The translations under genes and the position numbers were made by a program. A stretch of DNA of 64,000 bases from positions 1,550,001 through 1,614,000 of the forward strand of contig NZ_OZ244708.1 of the NCBI RefSeq assembly GCF_965218915.1. The letters are read 5' to 3'. Source of the stretch: Novosphingopyxis sp965218915. Lineage in GTDB: Bacteria; Pseudomonadota; Alphaproteobacteria; Sphingomonadales; Sphingomonadaceae. Below, piece by piece: positions 35,349-44,200 of this stretch. Position 1 is the stretch's first letter, and each line of letters begins with the position of its first letter. The notes beneath the pieces are model-generated. The model made no database searches, was not told the origin of the DNA, and saw nothing but the letters and a program-made list of their open reading frames with translations.

Positions 35349-36326
35349 TTAGGCCAGACTCTTCACAAACCGTTCCAGGTCCGCCTTCTTGATTTCGCTG
35401 ACGTCGCCGGCCTTCAGATCGCCGATCGTGAACGGGCCGTAGCGGGTGCGGATCAGGCGGGAGACCTGCAGGCCGAGATGTTCGAGCACGTTGCGCACTT
35501 CGCGGTTCTTGCCCTCGGTCAGCGTCATCTCGATCCACTGGTTGCGGCCGGTGCGGCGTTCCAGATTGGCGTCGATCCTGCCGTAGCGCATGCCCTCGAT
35601 CTCGATGCCCTCGATCAGCCCCTCGAGCTGTTCCTGGCTGATATCGCCGAACGCGCGCGCGCGGTAGGTGCGTTCGATGCCGGTTTTCGGCAGCTCCATC
35701 AGCCGCTTCAACTCGCCGTCGTTTGTGAGCAGCAGCAGCCCCTCGGTATTGAGATCGAGCCGCCCGACCGGCATCAGCCGGGGCAGGCCGGGGGGCAGCT
35801 TGTCGTAGATCGTGGGCCGCCCCATCGGATCGCGCGCCGCGGTGAGCAGCCCCGACGGCTTGTGATAGGCGAAGAGCCGGGGCGGCTCTGCAGCGCCGAC
35901 CGGGCGTCCATCGACCGTGACGCCGCCCAGATCGCGCAGCAGCGTGGCGGGCGTGTCCAGCACCTTGCCGTTGATGGCGACGCGGCCCTCGGCGATCATC
36001 CGCTCCACCTCGCGGCGCGAGGCGACTCCGGCGCGCGCCAGCAGTTTGGCGATGCGCGATTCGTCCTTGCCCGCGCCGCCGGGGCCGCCGCCTTCAGCGC
36101 CCTTGGGCCCCGCGACCGGCGACCAGGCGCCGAGCCGTCCGGTCATCTTGCCAGACTTGGGTTTGTCGGGAGCGGCTTTCCCGGTTGCCAGTGCGTCCGA
36201 TGGAGGGTTGGCCGGTTTGGCGCTGGCCTTGGTGCCGCGCTTGGGCGGAGGGCGTTTCGCGTCTCTGGCCCGATCCGGCGGTCGCTTGGTCCGGTCACCG
36301 CTATTTTGCTTGCGTCCATCGTTCAT
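35349..36326 (-). CDS. rluB: 23S rRNA pseudouridine synthase B (RluB-type)
   Basis: A 325-residue enzyme. N-terminal about 95 residues are basic and low-complexity (KPPPKRGTKASAKPANPP), followed by an S4 RNA-binding domain (RIAKLLARAGVASRREVERM) and the catalytic domain with PVGRLDLNTEGLLLLTNDGE, where Asp is catalytic. The C-terminal part contains YRARAFGDISQEQLEGLIEG and EGKNREVRNVLEHLGLQVSR. It belongs to the RsuA/RluB/E/F family; RluB (23S U2605) is the most common assignment in alphaproteobacteria. Confidence 0.88.
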   Translation of the reverse strand: MNDGRKQNSGDRTKRPPDRARDAKRPPPKRGTKASAKPANPPSDALATGKAAPDKPKSGKMTGRLGAWSPVAGPKGAEGGGPGGAGKDESRIAKLLARAGVASRREVERMIAEGRVAINGKVLDTPATLLRDLGGVTVDGRPVGAAEPPRLFAYHKPSGLLTAARDPMGRPTIYDKLPPGLPRLMPVGRLDLNTEGLLLLTNDGELKRLMELPKTGIERTYRARAFGDISQEQLEGLIEGIEIEGMRYGRIDANLERRTGRNQWIEMTLTEGKNREVRNVLEHLGLQVSRLIRTRYGPFTIGDLKAGDVSEIKKADLERFVKSLA

Positions 36327-36401
36327 GCTCGCGCAATGGACGAGGGATGAGTGAGCGGCAAGGGGCGGCAGACCCCGAGGCCTTCAAAGGGGACGTGAAA
36401 T

Positions 36402-37754
36402 ATGACCGAAACCGTCGAATATAGCGGCTGGCGGCGTTCGTTGCCCGAAGGTCTTCGCCCTTACACCGAGGCCGCGCCGCTCGCCGCGCTGGCGCTTGGC
36501 ATTTCTTCCGGCTTTCCCTTTGCGATGATCGCGGCGACGCTGTCCACACGGCTGGCGCAGGCGGGCATCGAGAAATCGACGGTCACCGCCTTTGCTCTGA
36601 CGTTCCTCGCCTATAATTTCAAATGGCTGTGGGCTCCTCTGATCGACACGGTGAAACTGCCGATCATCGGCCGCATCGGCCAGCGGGTGAGCTGGCTGTG
36701 GCTGAGCGCGGCCTTCGTGATGGCCGCGATCATCTATCTCGGGTTGCTCGATCCACAGGCGGATATTGGCCAGGTCGCCATCGCCGCGATCCTCGTCGGC
36801 GTGGCGGGTGCCACCTTCGACATCGTGATCGACGCCTATCGCATCGAACTGCTCGAGCCGCGCCAGCTCGGCGTGGGATCGGGCATGAGCCAATATGGCT
36901 GGCGCATCGGCGCGGCGGCGGCGGGCGGATTGGCGCTGATCGTGGCGGCGCGGGCAGGCTGGAGCGCGGCCTATATCGCCTGCAGCTTCTTCGCGTTGTT
37001 CGCATTCTTCACCGGCCTGATCATGGGTGAGCCCGCGCGGCGGCAGGAACCCAAACCGCTGAAAGGACCGATTGCGGCGGCGATCGCTTATGTCGGCCCG
37101 CTCGCAGAATTTTTCAAACGCTCGGGCGCGATCGTCGTCCTCCTGTTCGTGCTGGTCCACAAGATCGGCGATACGCTGGCGAACCTCACCTTTCGGCTGT
37201 TGTTCGAGGATCTGGGGTTTAGCAATGATGAGATCGCGTTGTACGATGTGGGCCTGGGGTTCTGGGCGCTGCTGGTCGGCGTGTTCGTGGGCGGCATTAT
37301 GTACGCAAAGCTGGGCATGAAACGATCGGTGCTGATCAGCCTGATCCTGATGGCGGTATCCAATTTCGGCTTCGCGGCGTTGGCGGCCATCGGCCACAGC
37401 AACTGGGCGATGGCCTGTGCCATCGGCTTCGAGAATTTTGCAAGCGGTATCGGCGGCGTGGCGGTGGTCGCGTATCTCTCCGCGCTGTGCAATCTGAGGT
37501 TCACCGCAACCCAGTTCGCGCTGCTTTCGGCGGCGGCAAGTATCGTCGGACGGTTCCTGACGGGCACCACGGCGGGCGGCCTGATCGAGGGGCTGGGCTA
37601 TGTGAACTTCTACCTGCTCACCACCGCTGCGGCCGTGCCGGGCGTGGTTCTGTTCTGGTGGATGATCCGTTCCGGCCTGGTCGACCGGTCGATCGGCACC
37701 GCCGGGACCGAGGAAGCCGAAGAGATCGTGCAGGAGCCGGAAGCGCAGAGCTAG
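36402..37754 (+). CDS. ampG: AmpG-like muropeptide permease (MFS)
   Basis: A 450-residue MFS-type transporter. SSGFPFAMIAATLSTRLAQA and FLAYNFKWLWAPLIDTVKLP (with LWAPLID in place of the usual WAPLVD), ATFDIVIDAYRIELLEPRQL and GGVAVVAYLSALCNLRFTAT match the AmpG family, which imports GlcNAc-anhydroMurNAc peptides for wall recycling. It has a polar acidic tail. It lies divergent from rluB and convergent with folC (1 base between them). With ldcA and the Mpl-like ligase it completes a recycling set in this window. Confidence 0.85.
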   Translation: MTETVEYSGWRRSLPEGLRPYTEAAPLAALALGISSGFPFAMIAATLSTRLAQAGIEKSTVTAFALTFLAYNFKWLWAPLIDTVKLPIIGRIGQRVSWLWLSAAFVMAAIIYLGLLDPQADIGQVAIAAILVGVAGATFDIVIDAYRIELLEPRQLGVGSGMSQYGWRIGAAAAGGLALIVAARAGWSAAYIACSFFALFAFFTGLIMGEPARRQEPKPLKGPIAAAIAYVGPLAEFFKRSGAIVVLLFVLVHKIGDTLANLTFRLLFEDLGFSNDEIALYDVGLGFWALLVGVFVGGIMYAKLGMKRSVLISLILMAVSNFGFAALAAIGHSNWAMACAIGFENFASGIGGVAVVAYLSALCNLRFTATQFALLSAAASIVGRFLTGTTAGGLIEGLGYVNFYLLTTAAAVPGVVLFWWMIRSGLVDRSIGTAGTEEAEEIVQEPEAQS

Positions 37755-37755
37755 C

Positions 37756-39048
37756 TTAGTCCGGGATTTGCCCGTTCTTTCGCAGCACGTCGCCCGCCAG
37801 ATAGAGCGAACCTGCGATCAGCACGGTCCGAGGCGCAGCATCGGCCAGCATGCGCAGCGCCGCCGTGACATCGGGGGCGGCGCGGGCGTAGCGGAACGCC
37901 TCGGCCTCATGCGATTCGTGACCGGGCACGGGCACGGCGATGATCGATTCGGGCGTCAGATATCCGAGCAGCGCGTCCGGATTCTTGTTCGCCAGCATGC
38001 CGATGACGAGGTGCACCGGCCCGCGCGCGCGGAAGAACGCGCCCAGCGCCTCGCCCGCATTGAGGTTGTGGCCGCCGTCGAGCCAGAGTTCGGTGCCGGG
38101 GAGCAGCGCGGCCAGCGGCCCGGGCGACAGTTTCTGCAACCGCGCGGGCCAGCGCGCCTCGGCGATGCCAACCGCCATCGCCTCCTCCGTAATCGCCAGC
38201 ACATCCTGATGCCGCAGCATGGCGACCGCCAGCGCCGCATTGTCGGCCTGATGCGCGCCGGGCAAGGTGGGGAGCGGCAGGTCGAGCGTGCCCCAATCAT
38301 CGCGGTAGTGCAGCCGGTCCGCGCGAACGGCGGCGTCCCATCCGGCGCCGCGGGGGGCGAGCGGCGCGCCGACCCGCTGCGCCACCGACGCGATCGCTTC
38401 CGCCATCGGCACGGAATAGGCCTGCGTCACCAGCGGCGCGCCCGGCTTGGCGATGCCCGCCTTCTCCCACGCGATCCGCGTCATCGCATCGGCCGGCGCG
38501 CCGTCTTCCGGGGCGAGCAGGAACGCCTCATGATCGATGCCCAGCGCGGCGATGCCGGTGACGGCGGGCGCGGGGATGAGGTTGGTCGCATCGAGCCGCC
38601 CGCCGAGCCCGACCTCGACGATGCAGGCATCGGCGGGGGTGCGCGCGAACGCCAGGAAGGCGGCGGCGGTGCCGATCTCGAAGAAGCTCGCGCCCAGATC
38701 GCCCGTCAGATCGAGCACCTCGGCCAGCAGGTCGCCAAGCAGCGCGTCGTCGATCAGCGTGCCCGCGATGCGAATACGCTCGTTGAAGCGCACCAGATGC
38801 GGGCTGGTATAGGCGTGGACGCGCTTGCCGTCGGCCTCCAACATCGCGCGCAGAAAGGCGGCGGTGGAGCCCTTGCCGTTGGTTCCGGCGATGTGGAAGA
38901 CAGGCGGCAGCCTGCGTTCGGGATGATCGAGCCGTTCCATCAGCACGCGCATTTTCGCGAGCCCGAGCCCACCTTGCGGCAGCGCGAGTGCGTTCAATCG
39001 GTCGAGCTGGATTTGCACGGCGGGATCGGAGGAGGTGGCGCCGTCCAT
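37756..39048 (-). CDS. folC: Bifunctional dihydrofolate/folylpolyglutamate synthase
   Basis: A 430-residue Mur-ligase-fold enzyme that joins Glu to folate. Key phrases are HIAGTNGKGSTAAFLRAMLE (ATP loop), YTSPHLVRFNERIRIAG, CIVEVGLGGRLDATNLIPAP and LDGGHNLNAGEALGAFF. It lies 123 bases downstream of accD on the same strand, the common accD-folC order, with an inverted-repeat element between them. Confidence 0.94.
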   Translation of the reverse strand: MDGATSSDPAVQIQLDRLNALALPQGGLGLAKMRVLMERLDHPERRLPPVFHIAGTNGKGSTAAFLRAMLEADGKRVHAYTSPHLVRFNERIRIAGTLIDDALLGDLLAEVLDLTGDLGASFFEIGTAAAFLAFARTPADACIVEVGLGGRLDATNLIPAPAVTGIAALGIDHEAFLLAPEDGAPADAMTRIAWEKAGIAKPGAPLVTQAYSVPMAEAIASVAQRVGAPLAPRGAGWDAAVRADRLHYRDDWGTLDLPLPTLPGAHQADNAALAVAMLRHQDVLAITEEAMAVGIAEARWPARLQKLSPGPLAALLPGTELWLDGGHNLNAGEALGAFFRARGPVHLVIGMLANKNPDALLGYLTPESIIAVPVPGHESHEAEAFRYARAAPDVTAALRMLADAAPRTVLIAGSLYLAGDVLRKNGQIPD

Positions 39049-39052
39049 CAGT

Positions 39053-39165
39053 CCCCCTCCCGCTTGCGGGAGGGGTTAGGGGTGGGAAGGACCCACATGG
39101 AGAAGTTCAGCATCGCATGCGAACCTCACAGGCCCACCCCCGGCCCCTCCCGCAAGCGGGAGGGG
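39053..39165. repeat. Pair of GC-rich palindromes between folC and accD
   Basis: CCCCTCCCGCTTGCGGGAGG (39053-39072) and CCCCTCCCGCAAGCGGGAGG (39144-39163) are two palindromes of almost the same sequence, flanking the word GGGGTGGGAAGGACCC. Similar text (CACTCCCGCGAGCGGGAGGG) occurs at 30414-30433. It is a dispersed extragenic repeat family that can also form a terminator-like stem. Confidence 0.7.
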
Positions 39166-39171
39166 AGAAGG

Positions 39172-40035
39172 TCAAACCGCCCCGCTCTTCGCGCGTCCCG
39201 CCATCAGATACCCCATCAACGTCCCCAGCCGCTCCCGCAAGGAGTGGCGGTGGACGATCATATCGATCATGCCATGGTCGAGCAGATACTCGCTGGTCTG
39301 GAAATCGTCGGGCAATTTCTCGCGGATCGTGTTCTCGATCACGCGGCGTCCGGTGAACGCCAAGGTCGCGCCCGGTTCGGCCAGATGCAGATCGCCGAGC
39401 AGCGCATAGCTCGCCATCACGCCGCCCGAAGTCGGGTCGGTCAGCACCACGATATAGGGCAGCCCGGCATCCTTCAGCCGCTGCACGCCGACGGTCATCT
39501 TGGGCATCTGCATGAGCGACAAGATGCCCTCCTGCATCCGCGCGCCGCCGCTGGCGGTAAAAATGATGTAGGGGCACTTGTTCTCGATTGCCGCCCTGGT
39601 GCCGAGGATAAAGGCCTCGCCTACGGCAAGCCCCATCGAGCCGCCCATGAAGGCGAAATCCTGCACACCGATCACGGCCTTCCGTTGCTCGATCTCGCCG
39701 ATCGCGTTCACCAGCGCGTCGCTCTCGCCGGTCGCCTGGCGCGCCTGTTTCAGCCGGTCGGTATAGCGTTTGGTGTCGCGGAATTTCAGCGGATCCTCGC
39801 GCACGATCGGGGTCGGCAGCGTCTTCCAGCTGCCGGTGTCGAACAGCGCCTTGAACCGCATGTCCGGGCGAATGCGGCCGTGATGGTCGCAGTTCGGGCA
39901 GACATGCTGGTTGTCGTCATATTCCTTGAGGAACACCATCTCGCCGCAGCCCTTGCACTTGTGCCACAGCTGCTCGCTGGTCTCGCGCTTGGCGACGAAG
40001 GGGATCGCGTTGCGAACGCGGTTGAGCCAGGTCAT
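39172..40035 (-). CDS. accD: Acetyl-CoA carboxylase carboxyltransferase beta subunit
   Basis: A 287-residue subunit. The four-Cys zinc motif is WHKCKGCGEMVFLKEY and HVCPNCDHHGRIR; the carboxyltransferase core has IIFTASGGARMQEGILSLMQ and SYALLGDLHLAEPGATLAFT. It transfers carboxyl from carboxybiotin to acetyl-CoA in fatty-acid synthesis. Its start overlaps the trpA stop (ATGA), so it is co-translated in the trp operon. Confidence 0.96.
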   Translation of the reverse strand: MTWLNRVRNAIPFVAKRETSEQLWHKCKGCGEMVFLKEYDDNQHVCPNCDHHGRIRPDMRFKALFDTGSWKTLPTPIVREDPLKFRDTKRYTDRLKQARQATGESDALVNAIGEIEQRKAVIGVQDFAFMGGSMGLAVGEAFILGTRAAIENKCPYIIFTASGGARMQEGILSLMQMPKMTVGVQRLKDAGLPYIVVLTDPTSGGVMASYALLGDLHLAEPGATLAFTGRRVIENTIREKLPDDFQTSEYLLDHGMIDMIVHRHSLRERLGTLMGYLMAGRAKSGAV

Positions 40036-40814
40036 TTTCGTGCCTTTCTGACGGCTTCGGACAAGGAAGCGATATAGTCTCTTACCGGCCCCGGCGCATC
40101 CTTGCCATGCTCGGCGATCAGTTCGACGATGGCCGAGCCGACCACCACGCCGTCCGCCACGCGCGCCACCTCGGCGGCCTGGGCGGGCGTGCGGATGCCG
40201 AAACCGACGGCGACGGGCAAATCGGTCGCGGCCTTAAGCCGGGCCACCGCTGCGCCGATGCTGCCGCCCGACGCCTGCTGCTTGCCGGTGACACCCGCGA
40301 CCGAGACATAATAGAGGAAGCCGCTCGCACCATCCAGCACGGTGGGTAGGCGCGCGGCATCGGTGGTGGGGGTGGCGAGGCGGATCGGCGCGATGCCTTT
40401 GGCGCGCAATGCCGGGCCGAGATCGGCGTCCTCTTCGGGCGCCAGATCGACGCAGATCACGCCGTCCACGCCTGCTTTGGACGCCTCATCGGCAAACCAT
40501 TCCGGCCCGCGCCGCACCATCGGATTGGCGTAGCCCATCAGGATCAACGGCACGTCCGGGTGGCGCGCCCGGAAGCCGGTGGCAATCGACAGGATATCGG
40601 CGGTGGTCGTGCCCTTGCCCAGGCTGCGCAGATTGGCCGCCTGGATCGCGGGGCCATCGGCCATCGGGTCGGTGAACGGCATGCCGAGCTCGATCACGTC
40701 CGCCCCGCCCGCGACCAGCGCGTCGAGATTGGCCGCGGTGTCGCCATCCCCTGCGGTGATGAAGCAGACGAGCGCGGGGTGGGGTTTTGTGAAGGCGGCG
40801 TGGAGGCGGGTCAT
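40032..40814 (-). CDS. trpA: Tryptophan synthase alpha subunit
   Basis: A 260-residue TIM-barrel enzyme that cleaves indole-3-glycerol phosphate. Catalytic Glu is in ADVIELGMPFTDPMADGPAI, Asp in GVDGVICVDLAPEEDADLG, and the phosphate-binding loop is AVGFGIRTPAQAAEVARVAD. It couples with TrpB. The start overlaps the stop of a DUF559 gene which has been placed between trpB and trpA. Confidence 0.96.
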   Translation of the reverse strand: MTRLHAAFTKPHPALVCFITAGDGDTAANLDALVAGGADVIELGMPFTDPMADGPAIQAANLRSLGKGTTTADILSIATGFRARHPDVPLILMGYANPMVRRGPEWFADEASKAGVDGVICVDLAPEEDADLGPALRAKGIAPIRLATPTTDAARLPTVLDGASGFLYYVSVAGVTGKQQASGGSIGAAVARLKAATDLPVAVGFGIRTPAQAAEVARVADGVVVGSAIVELIAEHGKDAPGPVRDYIASLSEAVRKARK

Positions 40815-41269
40815 AGCCCCTCTCCGCTGCGACTAGGCTCGCTTCGCTCACCAAGTCTCGCTCCTCTCCCCTGAAGGGGAGAGGGTGGCGGTGTAATAGC
40901 CCTCTCCCCTTCAGGGGAGAGGGTTGGGAGAGGGGCAAGCGCTTCGCCAAGATATTGCAGCACGCCGTCCATATTGCGCATCACGTCGATGTTGCTCACC
41001 CGGATCACACGGTAGCCTTGCGTTTCCAGATAGCGGGTGCGTCCGGCGTCGTGCATCTCGCGCCCGGCATGGGTGTCACCATCGACCTCGATCACCAGCA
41101 TCGGGCCGCGCGAGGCGAAGTCGACGATATAAGGGCCAATCACCTTTTGCCGACGGAATTTCGCGCCTTGAAAACGCTCGGCGCGCAGGTGCAGCCACAG
41201 CCGATATTCCGGTTCGGTGGGCTCGCGGCGCATACTCTTGGCCCGCGCGATGAGCTTCTTGTCACGCAC
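40811..41269 (-). CDS. DUF559 endonuclease-like protein
   Basis: A 152-residue protein of the VSR-like endonuclease fold (DUF559): RDKKLIARAKSMRREPTEPE, WLHLRAERFQGAKFRRQKVI, IVDFASRGPMLVIEVDGDTH, LETQGYRVIRVSN. The acidic and Lys/His residues in VDF and VIEVDG are the expected active-site positions. I chose GTG 41269, the usual family N-terminus. The last about 35 residues are not protein-like: they read through a repeated intergenic element, ending just inside trpA. The gene lies between two about 120-base direct repeats. Confidence 0.8.
   Translation of the reverse strand: MRDKKLIARAKSMRREPTEPEYRLWLHLRAERFQGAKFRRQKVIGPYIVDFASRGPMLVIEVDGDTHAGREMHDAGRTRYLETQGYRVIRVSNIDVMRNMDGVLQYLGEALAPLPTLSPEGERAITPPPSPLQGRGARLGERSEPSRSGEGL
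40817..40937. repeat. Direct repeat copy A beside the DUF559 gene
   Basis: GC-rich segment including CCCCTCTCCGCTGCGACTAG, AAGTCTCGCTCCTCTCCCCT and GTAATAGCCCTCTCCCCTTC, nearly identical to copy B at 41277-41394. Inner dyads (CTCTCCCCTTCAGGGGAGAG) can form hairpins. Copy A encodes the abnormal C-terminus of the DUF559 protein. Confidence 0.85.
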
Positions 41270-41276
41270 AAGCACG

Positions 41277-41394
41277 CCCCTCTCCGCTGCGACTAGGCGG
41301 CAAGCCGCCAAGTCTCGCTCCTCTCCCCTGAGGGGGAGAGGGTGGCGGCGTAATAGCCCTCTCCCCTTCAGGGGAGGGGGTTGGGAGAGGGGCA
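41277..41394. repeat. Direct repeat copy B beside the DUF559 gene
   Basis: Same orientation and almost the same sequence as copy A (40817-40937), differing mainly in a 12-base patch (CGGCAAGCCGCC against CTCGCTTCGCTCAC) and a few point differences. Together the copies bracket the DUF559 gene between trpB and trpA. Both look like members of the dispersed repeat family of this genome. Confidence 0.85.
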
Positions 41395-41401
41395 GGACAT
41401 A

Positions 41402-42640
41402 TCATATCGCCACCCCCAGCGCTTCGGCCACGGTGAAAATGTCCTTGTCACCGCGCCCGCACAGGTTCGCCAAAATGATGCTATCCTCGTCCATAGCGCG
41501 CGCCGCTTCGATCACCTTGGCGATGGCGTGGGCGGGTTCCAGCGCGGGGATGATGCCTTCGGTCTTGCACAGCAGCTGGAAGGCGGCGAGCGCTTCCTCG
41601 TCGGTCGCGGACGCATAATCGACGCGGCCCGAATCCTTCAGCCAGCTATGCTCCGGGCCGATGCCGGGATAGTCGAGGCCCGCGCTGATCGAATGCGCCT
41701 CGGCGATCTGGCCGTCCGCGTCCTGCAGCAGATAGGTCTTGTTGCCGTGCAGGATGCCGGGCGCGCCGCCGGCCAGACTGGCGGCGTGTTTCTTCTCCAG
41801 GCCCTCCCCCGCCGCTTCGACGCCGAGCATCTTGACGCTGGGATCGTCGAGGAAGGGGTGGAACAGACCGATGGCGTTGCTGCCGCCGCCGATCGCCGCG
41901 ACCAGCAGATCGGGCAGGCGGCCCGTACGCGCGTGCAGCTGCGCCTTGGCCTCGGTGCCGATCACGCTCTGGAAATCGCGCACCAGTTCGGGATAGGGAT
42001 GCGGACCCGCCGCGGTGCCGATGATGTAGAAAGTGTCATGGACGTTGGCGACCCAGTCGCGCAGCGCCTCGTTCATCGCGTCCTTCAGCGTGCGCGCGCC
42101 GCTCTCCACGCCGATCACCTCGGCGCCGAGCAGCTTCATGCGGAACACGTTGGGCGCCTGCCGCTCCATGTCGCGCGCGCCCATGTAGATGACGCAGGGC
42201 AGGCCGAAGCGCGCGGCGACGGTGGCGGTGGCCACGCCGTGCTGGCCAGCGCCGGTCTCCGCGATGATCCGGGTCTTGCCCATGCGCAATGCGAGCAGGA
42301 TCTGCCCGACGCAATTGTTGATCTTGTGCGCGCCGGTGTGGTTCAATTCGTCGCGCTTGAACCAGATCTGTGCGCCTTTCCCGGCGGGGGCACTGGCGCG
42401 GACATGGCTCGTAAGCCGCTCGGCATAGTAGAGCGGGGAGGGGCGGCCGACATAATGTTCGAGCAGATCGTCGAACTGCTCCTGGAACGCCGCATCCTCT
42501 TTCGCGGCGCGGTATTCGCGCTCCAGGTCGAGGATCAGCGGCATCAGCGTTTCGGCGACGTAACGCCCGCCATACACGCCGAAATGCCCGCGTTCGTCCG
42601 GGCCGGAGCGGAAGCTGTTAGGTGTGAGCGGTTCGTTCAA
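41402..42640 (-). CDS. trpB: Tryptophan synthase beta subunit
   Basis: A 412-residue PLP enzyme that condenses indole with serine. PLP Lys lies in LNHTGAHKINNCVGQILLAL; the phosphate loop is AAIGGGSNAIGLFHPFLDDP; ETGAGQHGVATATVAARFGL is also diagnostic. Length is normal. It is separated from trpA by the DUF559 insert, whereas the two are usually adjacent. Confidence 0.97.
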   Translation of the reverse strand: MNEPLTPNSFRSGPDERGHFGVYGGRYVAETLMPLILDLEREYRAAKEDAAFQEQFDDLLEHYVGRPSPLYYAERLTSHVRASAPAGKGAQIWFKRDELNHTGAHKINNCVGQILLALRMGKTRIIAETGAGQHGVATATVAARFGLPCVIYMGARDMERQAPNVFRMKLLGAEVIGVESGARTLKDAMNEALRDWVANVHDTFYIIGTAAGPHPYPELVRDFQSVIGTEAKAQLHARTGRLPDLLVAAIGGGSNAIGLFHPFLDDPSVKMLGVEAAGEGLEKKHAASLAGGAPGILHGNKTYLLQDADGQIAEAHSISAGLDYPGIGPEHSWLKDSGRVDYASATDEEALAAFQLLCKTEGIIPALEPAHAIAKVIEAARAMDEDSIILANLCGRGDKDIFTVAEALGVAI

Positions 42641-42650
42641 CGCAATCTCC

Positions 42651-42735
42651 GTTCGCCCTTAGCCTGTCGAAGGGCTGTCCTGTCCTGGTCAAGCCAGCAG
42701 AAGAAAAGCAGGGCTTCGACAGGCTCAGCCCGAAC
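42651..42735. repeat. Dispersed inverted repeat between trpB and trpF
   Basis: GTTCGCCCTTAGCCTGTCGA at the left end and TTCGACAGGCTCAGCCCGAA at the right end are inverse copies around a 35-base loop. The right arm contains the last codons and stop of trpF. This GAAGGGC/CCTGTCGA element is widespread in sphingomonad intergenic DNA. It can form a long stem and may affect read-through from trpF to trpB. Confidence 0.8.
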
Positions 42736-43378
42736 GGGATGAGGTGTCGAATGCCCGCACCGCTTCGCAGAAGGCGCGGATCAAGTCCACATCCTTGACT
42801 CCGGGCGCGCGCTCGACGCCCGAGGACACATCGACCAGCGGGGCGCCGGTCGCGGCGATGGCGTTCGCGACGTTATCGGGATCGAGCCCGCCCGCAAGAC
42901 CCCAGGGGAGGTGATGGTCGTGGCCGGCGAGGATCGACCGGTCGAACCCGATGCCGTTGCCGCCGGGCAGTTTCTTGGCGGGCGCATCATAGAGCATCCG
43001 GTCGGCGGCCTCATCATATCGGTAGGCATGGGCGAGCTGCCCGGCATCGCGCACGCCGAACGCCTTCCACACCTCGAACGGAGTTTGTTTGCGGATCGCG
43101 GCGAGCCATTCGGGCGTCTCACGGCCGTGGAACTGAACCACGTCGGGCATCACCGTCTGCAGGGCGGTGCCGGTGGTGAGCGCGTCGGCGCTGACCAGCA
43201 GCAGCACGACCTTGACATGATCCGGCGCGCGGCGGCGCAGCTTGGCGGCATTCTCCAGCGAGACATGCCGCGGGCTGGGTTCGTAATGGACCAGGCCCAC
43301 ATGCGTGGCGCCGGCATCGACCGCGGCATCGAGGGTTTCCGGCGTGGACAGCCCGCAGATTTTGACATTGGTGGTCAT
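42725..43378 (-). CDS. trpF: Phosphoribosylanthranilate isomerase
   Basis: A 217-residue TIM-barrel isomerase of Trp synthesis. Catalytic Cys is in KICGLSTPETLDAAVDAG and the Asp side in VDVSSGVERAPGVKDVDLIR; VVQFHGRETPEWLAAIRKQ and DHHLPWGLAGGLDPDNVANA are typical. The last few residues (SSRSG) are written by the dispersed repeat at 42651-42735, so the repeat landed on or next to the stop. It precedes trpB by 84 bases. Confidence 0.95.
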   Translation of the reverse strand: MTTNVKICGLSTPETLDAAVDAGATHVGLVHYEPSPRHVSLENAAKLRRRAPDHVKVVLLLVSADALTTGTALQTVMPDVVQFHGRETPEWLAAIRKQTPFEVWKAFGVRDAGQLAHAYRYDEAADRMLYDAPAKKLPGGNGIGFDRSILAGHDHHLPWGLAGGLDPDNVANAIAATGAPLVDVSSGVERAPGVKDVDLIRAFCEAVRAFDTSSRSG

Positions 43379-43400
43379 CGGCTACTCTGCTCATTCAAAA

Positions 43401-43490
43401 CGTCGCTCCCGCGAAGGCGGGACCCCATCCCATCTGTCCGACGTGCTTGTGGAAATGCGGGATAGGCCCCTGCCGGCGCAGGGGCGACAT
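43401..43490. repeat. REP-like pair between trpF and pyrF
   Basis: TCCCGCGAAGGCGGGA (43407-43422) and GCCCCTGCCGGCGCAGGGGC (43466-43485) form two hairpins about 45 bases apart, the same double-palindrome layout as the REP at 25723-25797. It lies in the pyrF-trpF gap and could limit transcript read-through. Confidence 0.7.
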
Positions 43491-43510
43491 ATGTGGTATT
43501 CTGTTCGATC

Positions 43511-44200
43511 TTACAAAGTCGCCGCGATCGCTCGCGCGGCTGCCACCGGGTCCTCGGCCTTGGTGATCGGGCGGCCGACCACCAGCACGCTGGCCCCGGC
43601 ATCGCGCGCGGCACGCGGCGTGACGGTGCGTTTCTGATCGCCCGCTTTTTGGTCTGGCTCGTCGCCGCCCGCGGGGCGCAGGCCCGGAACGACGAAATAG
43701 CCGTCCTTCCACATCCGATGCACCGCCTTCACCTCATGGCCCGAGCATACGATACCGTCGAGCCCTGCCTCGGCCGCCAGATCGGCGAGGCGCGTGACCT
43801 GATCGTGCGCGCAGCCGTTCAGACCGGTCGCCGCCATATCCTGTTCGTCGAGGCTGGTGAGAAGCGTCACACCGACGACCTTGGTTTCAACGCCCGCCGC
43901 CGCCTTGGCGTCCTCCATCATCGCCCGCCCGCCGCCGGCATGGACGGTCACGATAGCGGGTTCGAGCACATGGATCGCCTGCATCGCCTTGGCCACGGTA
44001 TTGGGGATGTCGTGCAGCTTCAGGTCGAGAAAGACCGGCATGCCCAAATGCGCGATCTCGTGCACGCCGTGATGGCCGTTGGCGCAGAAGAATTCGAGAC
44101 CGAGCTTCAACCCGCCGACTTGCCCCTTCAGCTTTTTCGCCAGTACGCAGGCATGATCGAGATAAGGCGTATCGATCGCGACATAGAGCGGGTTGGTCAT
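43511..44200 (-). CDS. pyrF: Orotidine 5'-phosphate decarboxylase
   Basis: A 229-residue enzyme of UMP synthesis. Catalytic Lys/Asp stretch is VFLDLKLHDIPNTVAKAMQA; IVTVHAGGGRAMMEDAKAAA, IVCSGHEVKAVH and VVPGLRP (phosphate loop) plus VVGRPITKAEDPVAAARAI match the family. Its start overlaps the stop of the LapA-domain gene (ATGA). Confidence 0.95.
   Translation of the reverse strand: MTNPLYVAIDTPYLDHACVLAKKLKGQVGGLKLGLEFFCANGHHGVHEIAHLGMPVFLDLKLHDIPNTVAKAMQAIHVLEPAIVTVHAGGGRAMMEDAKAAAGVETKVVGVTLLTSLDEQDMAATGLNGCAHDQVTRLADLAAEAGLDGIVCSGHEVKAVHRMWKDGYFVVPGLRPAGGDEPDQKAGDQKRTVTPRAARDAGASVLVVGRPITKAEDPVAAARAIAATL

Noticed and set aside
37768..40077. A 769-residue plus-strand frame opposite folC and accD
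   Set aside because: Shadow across two well-defined opposite genes and their repeat element.
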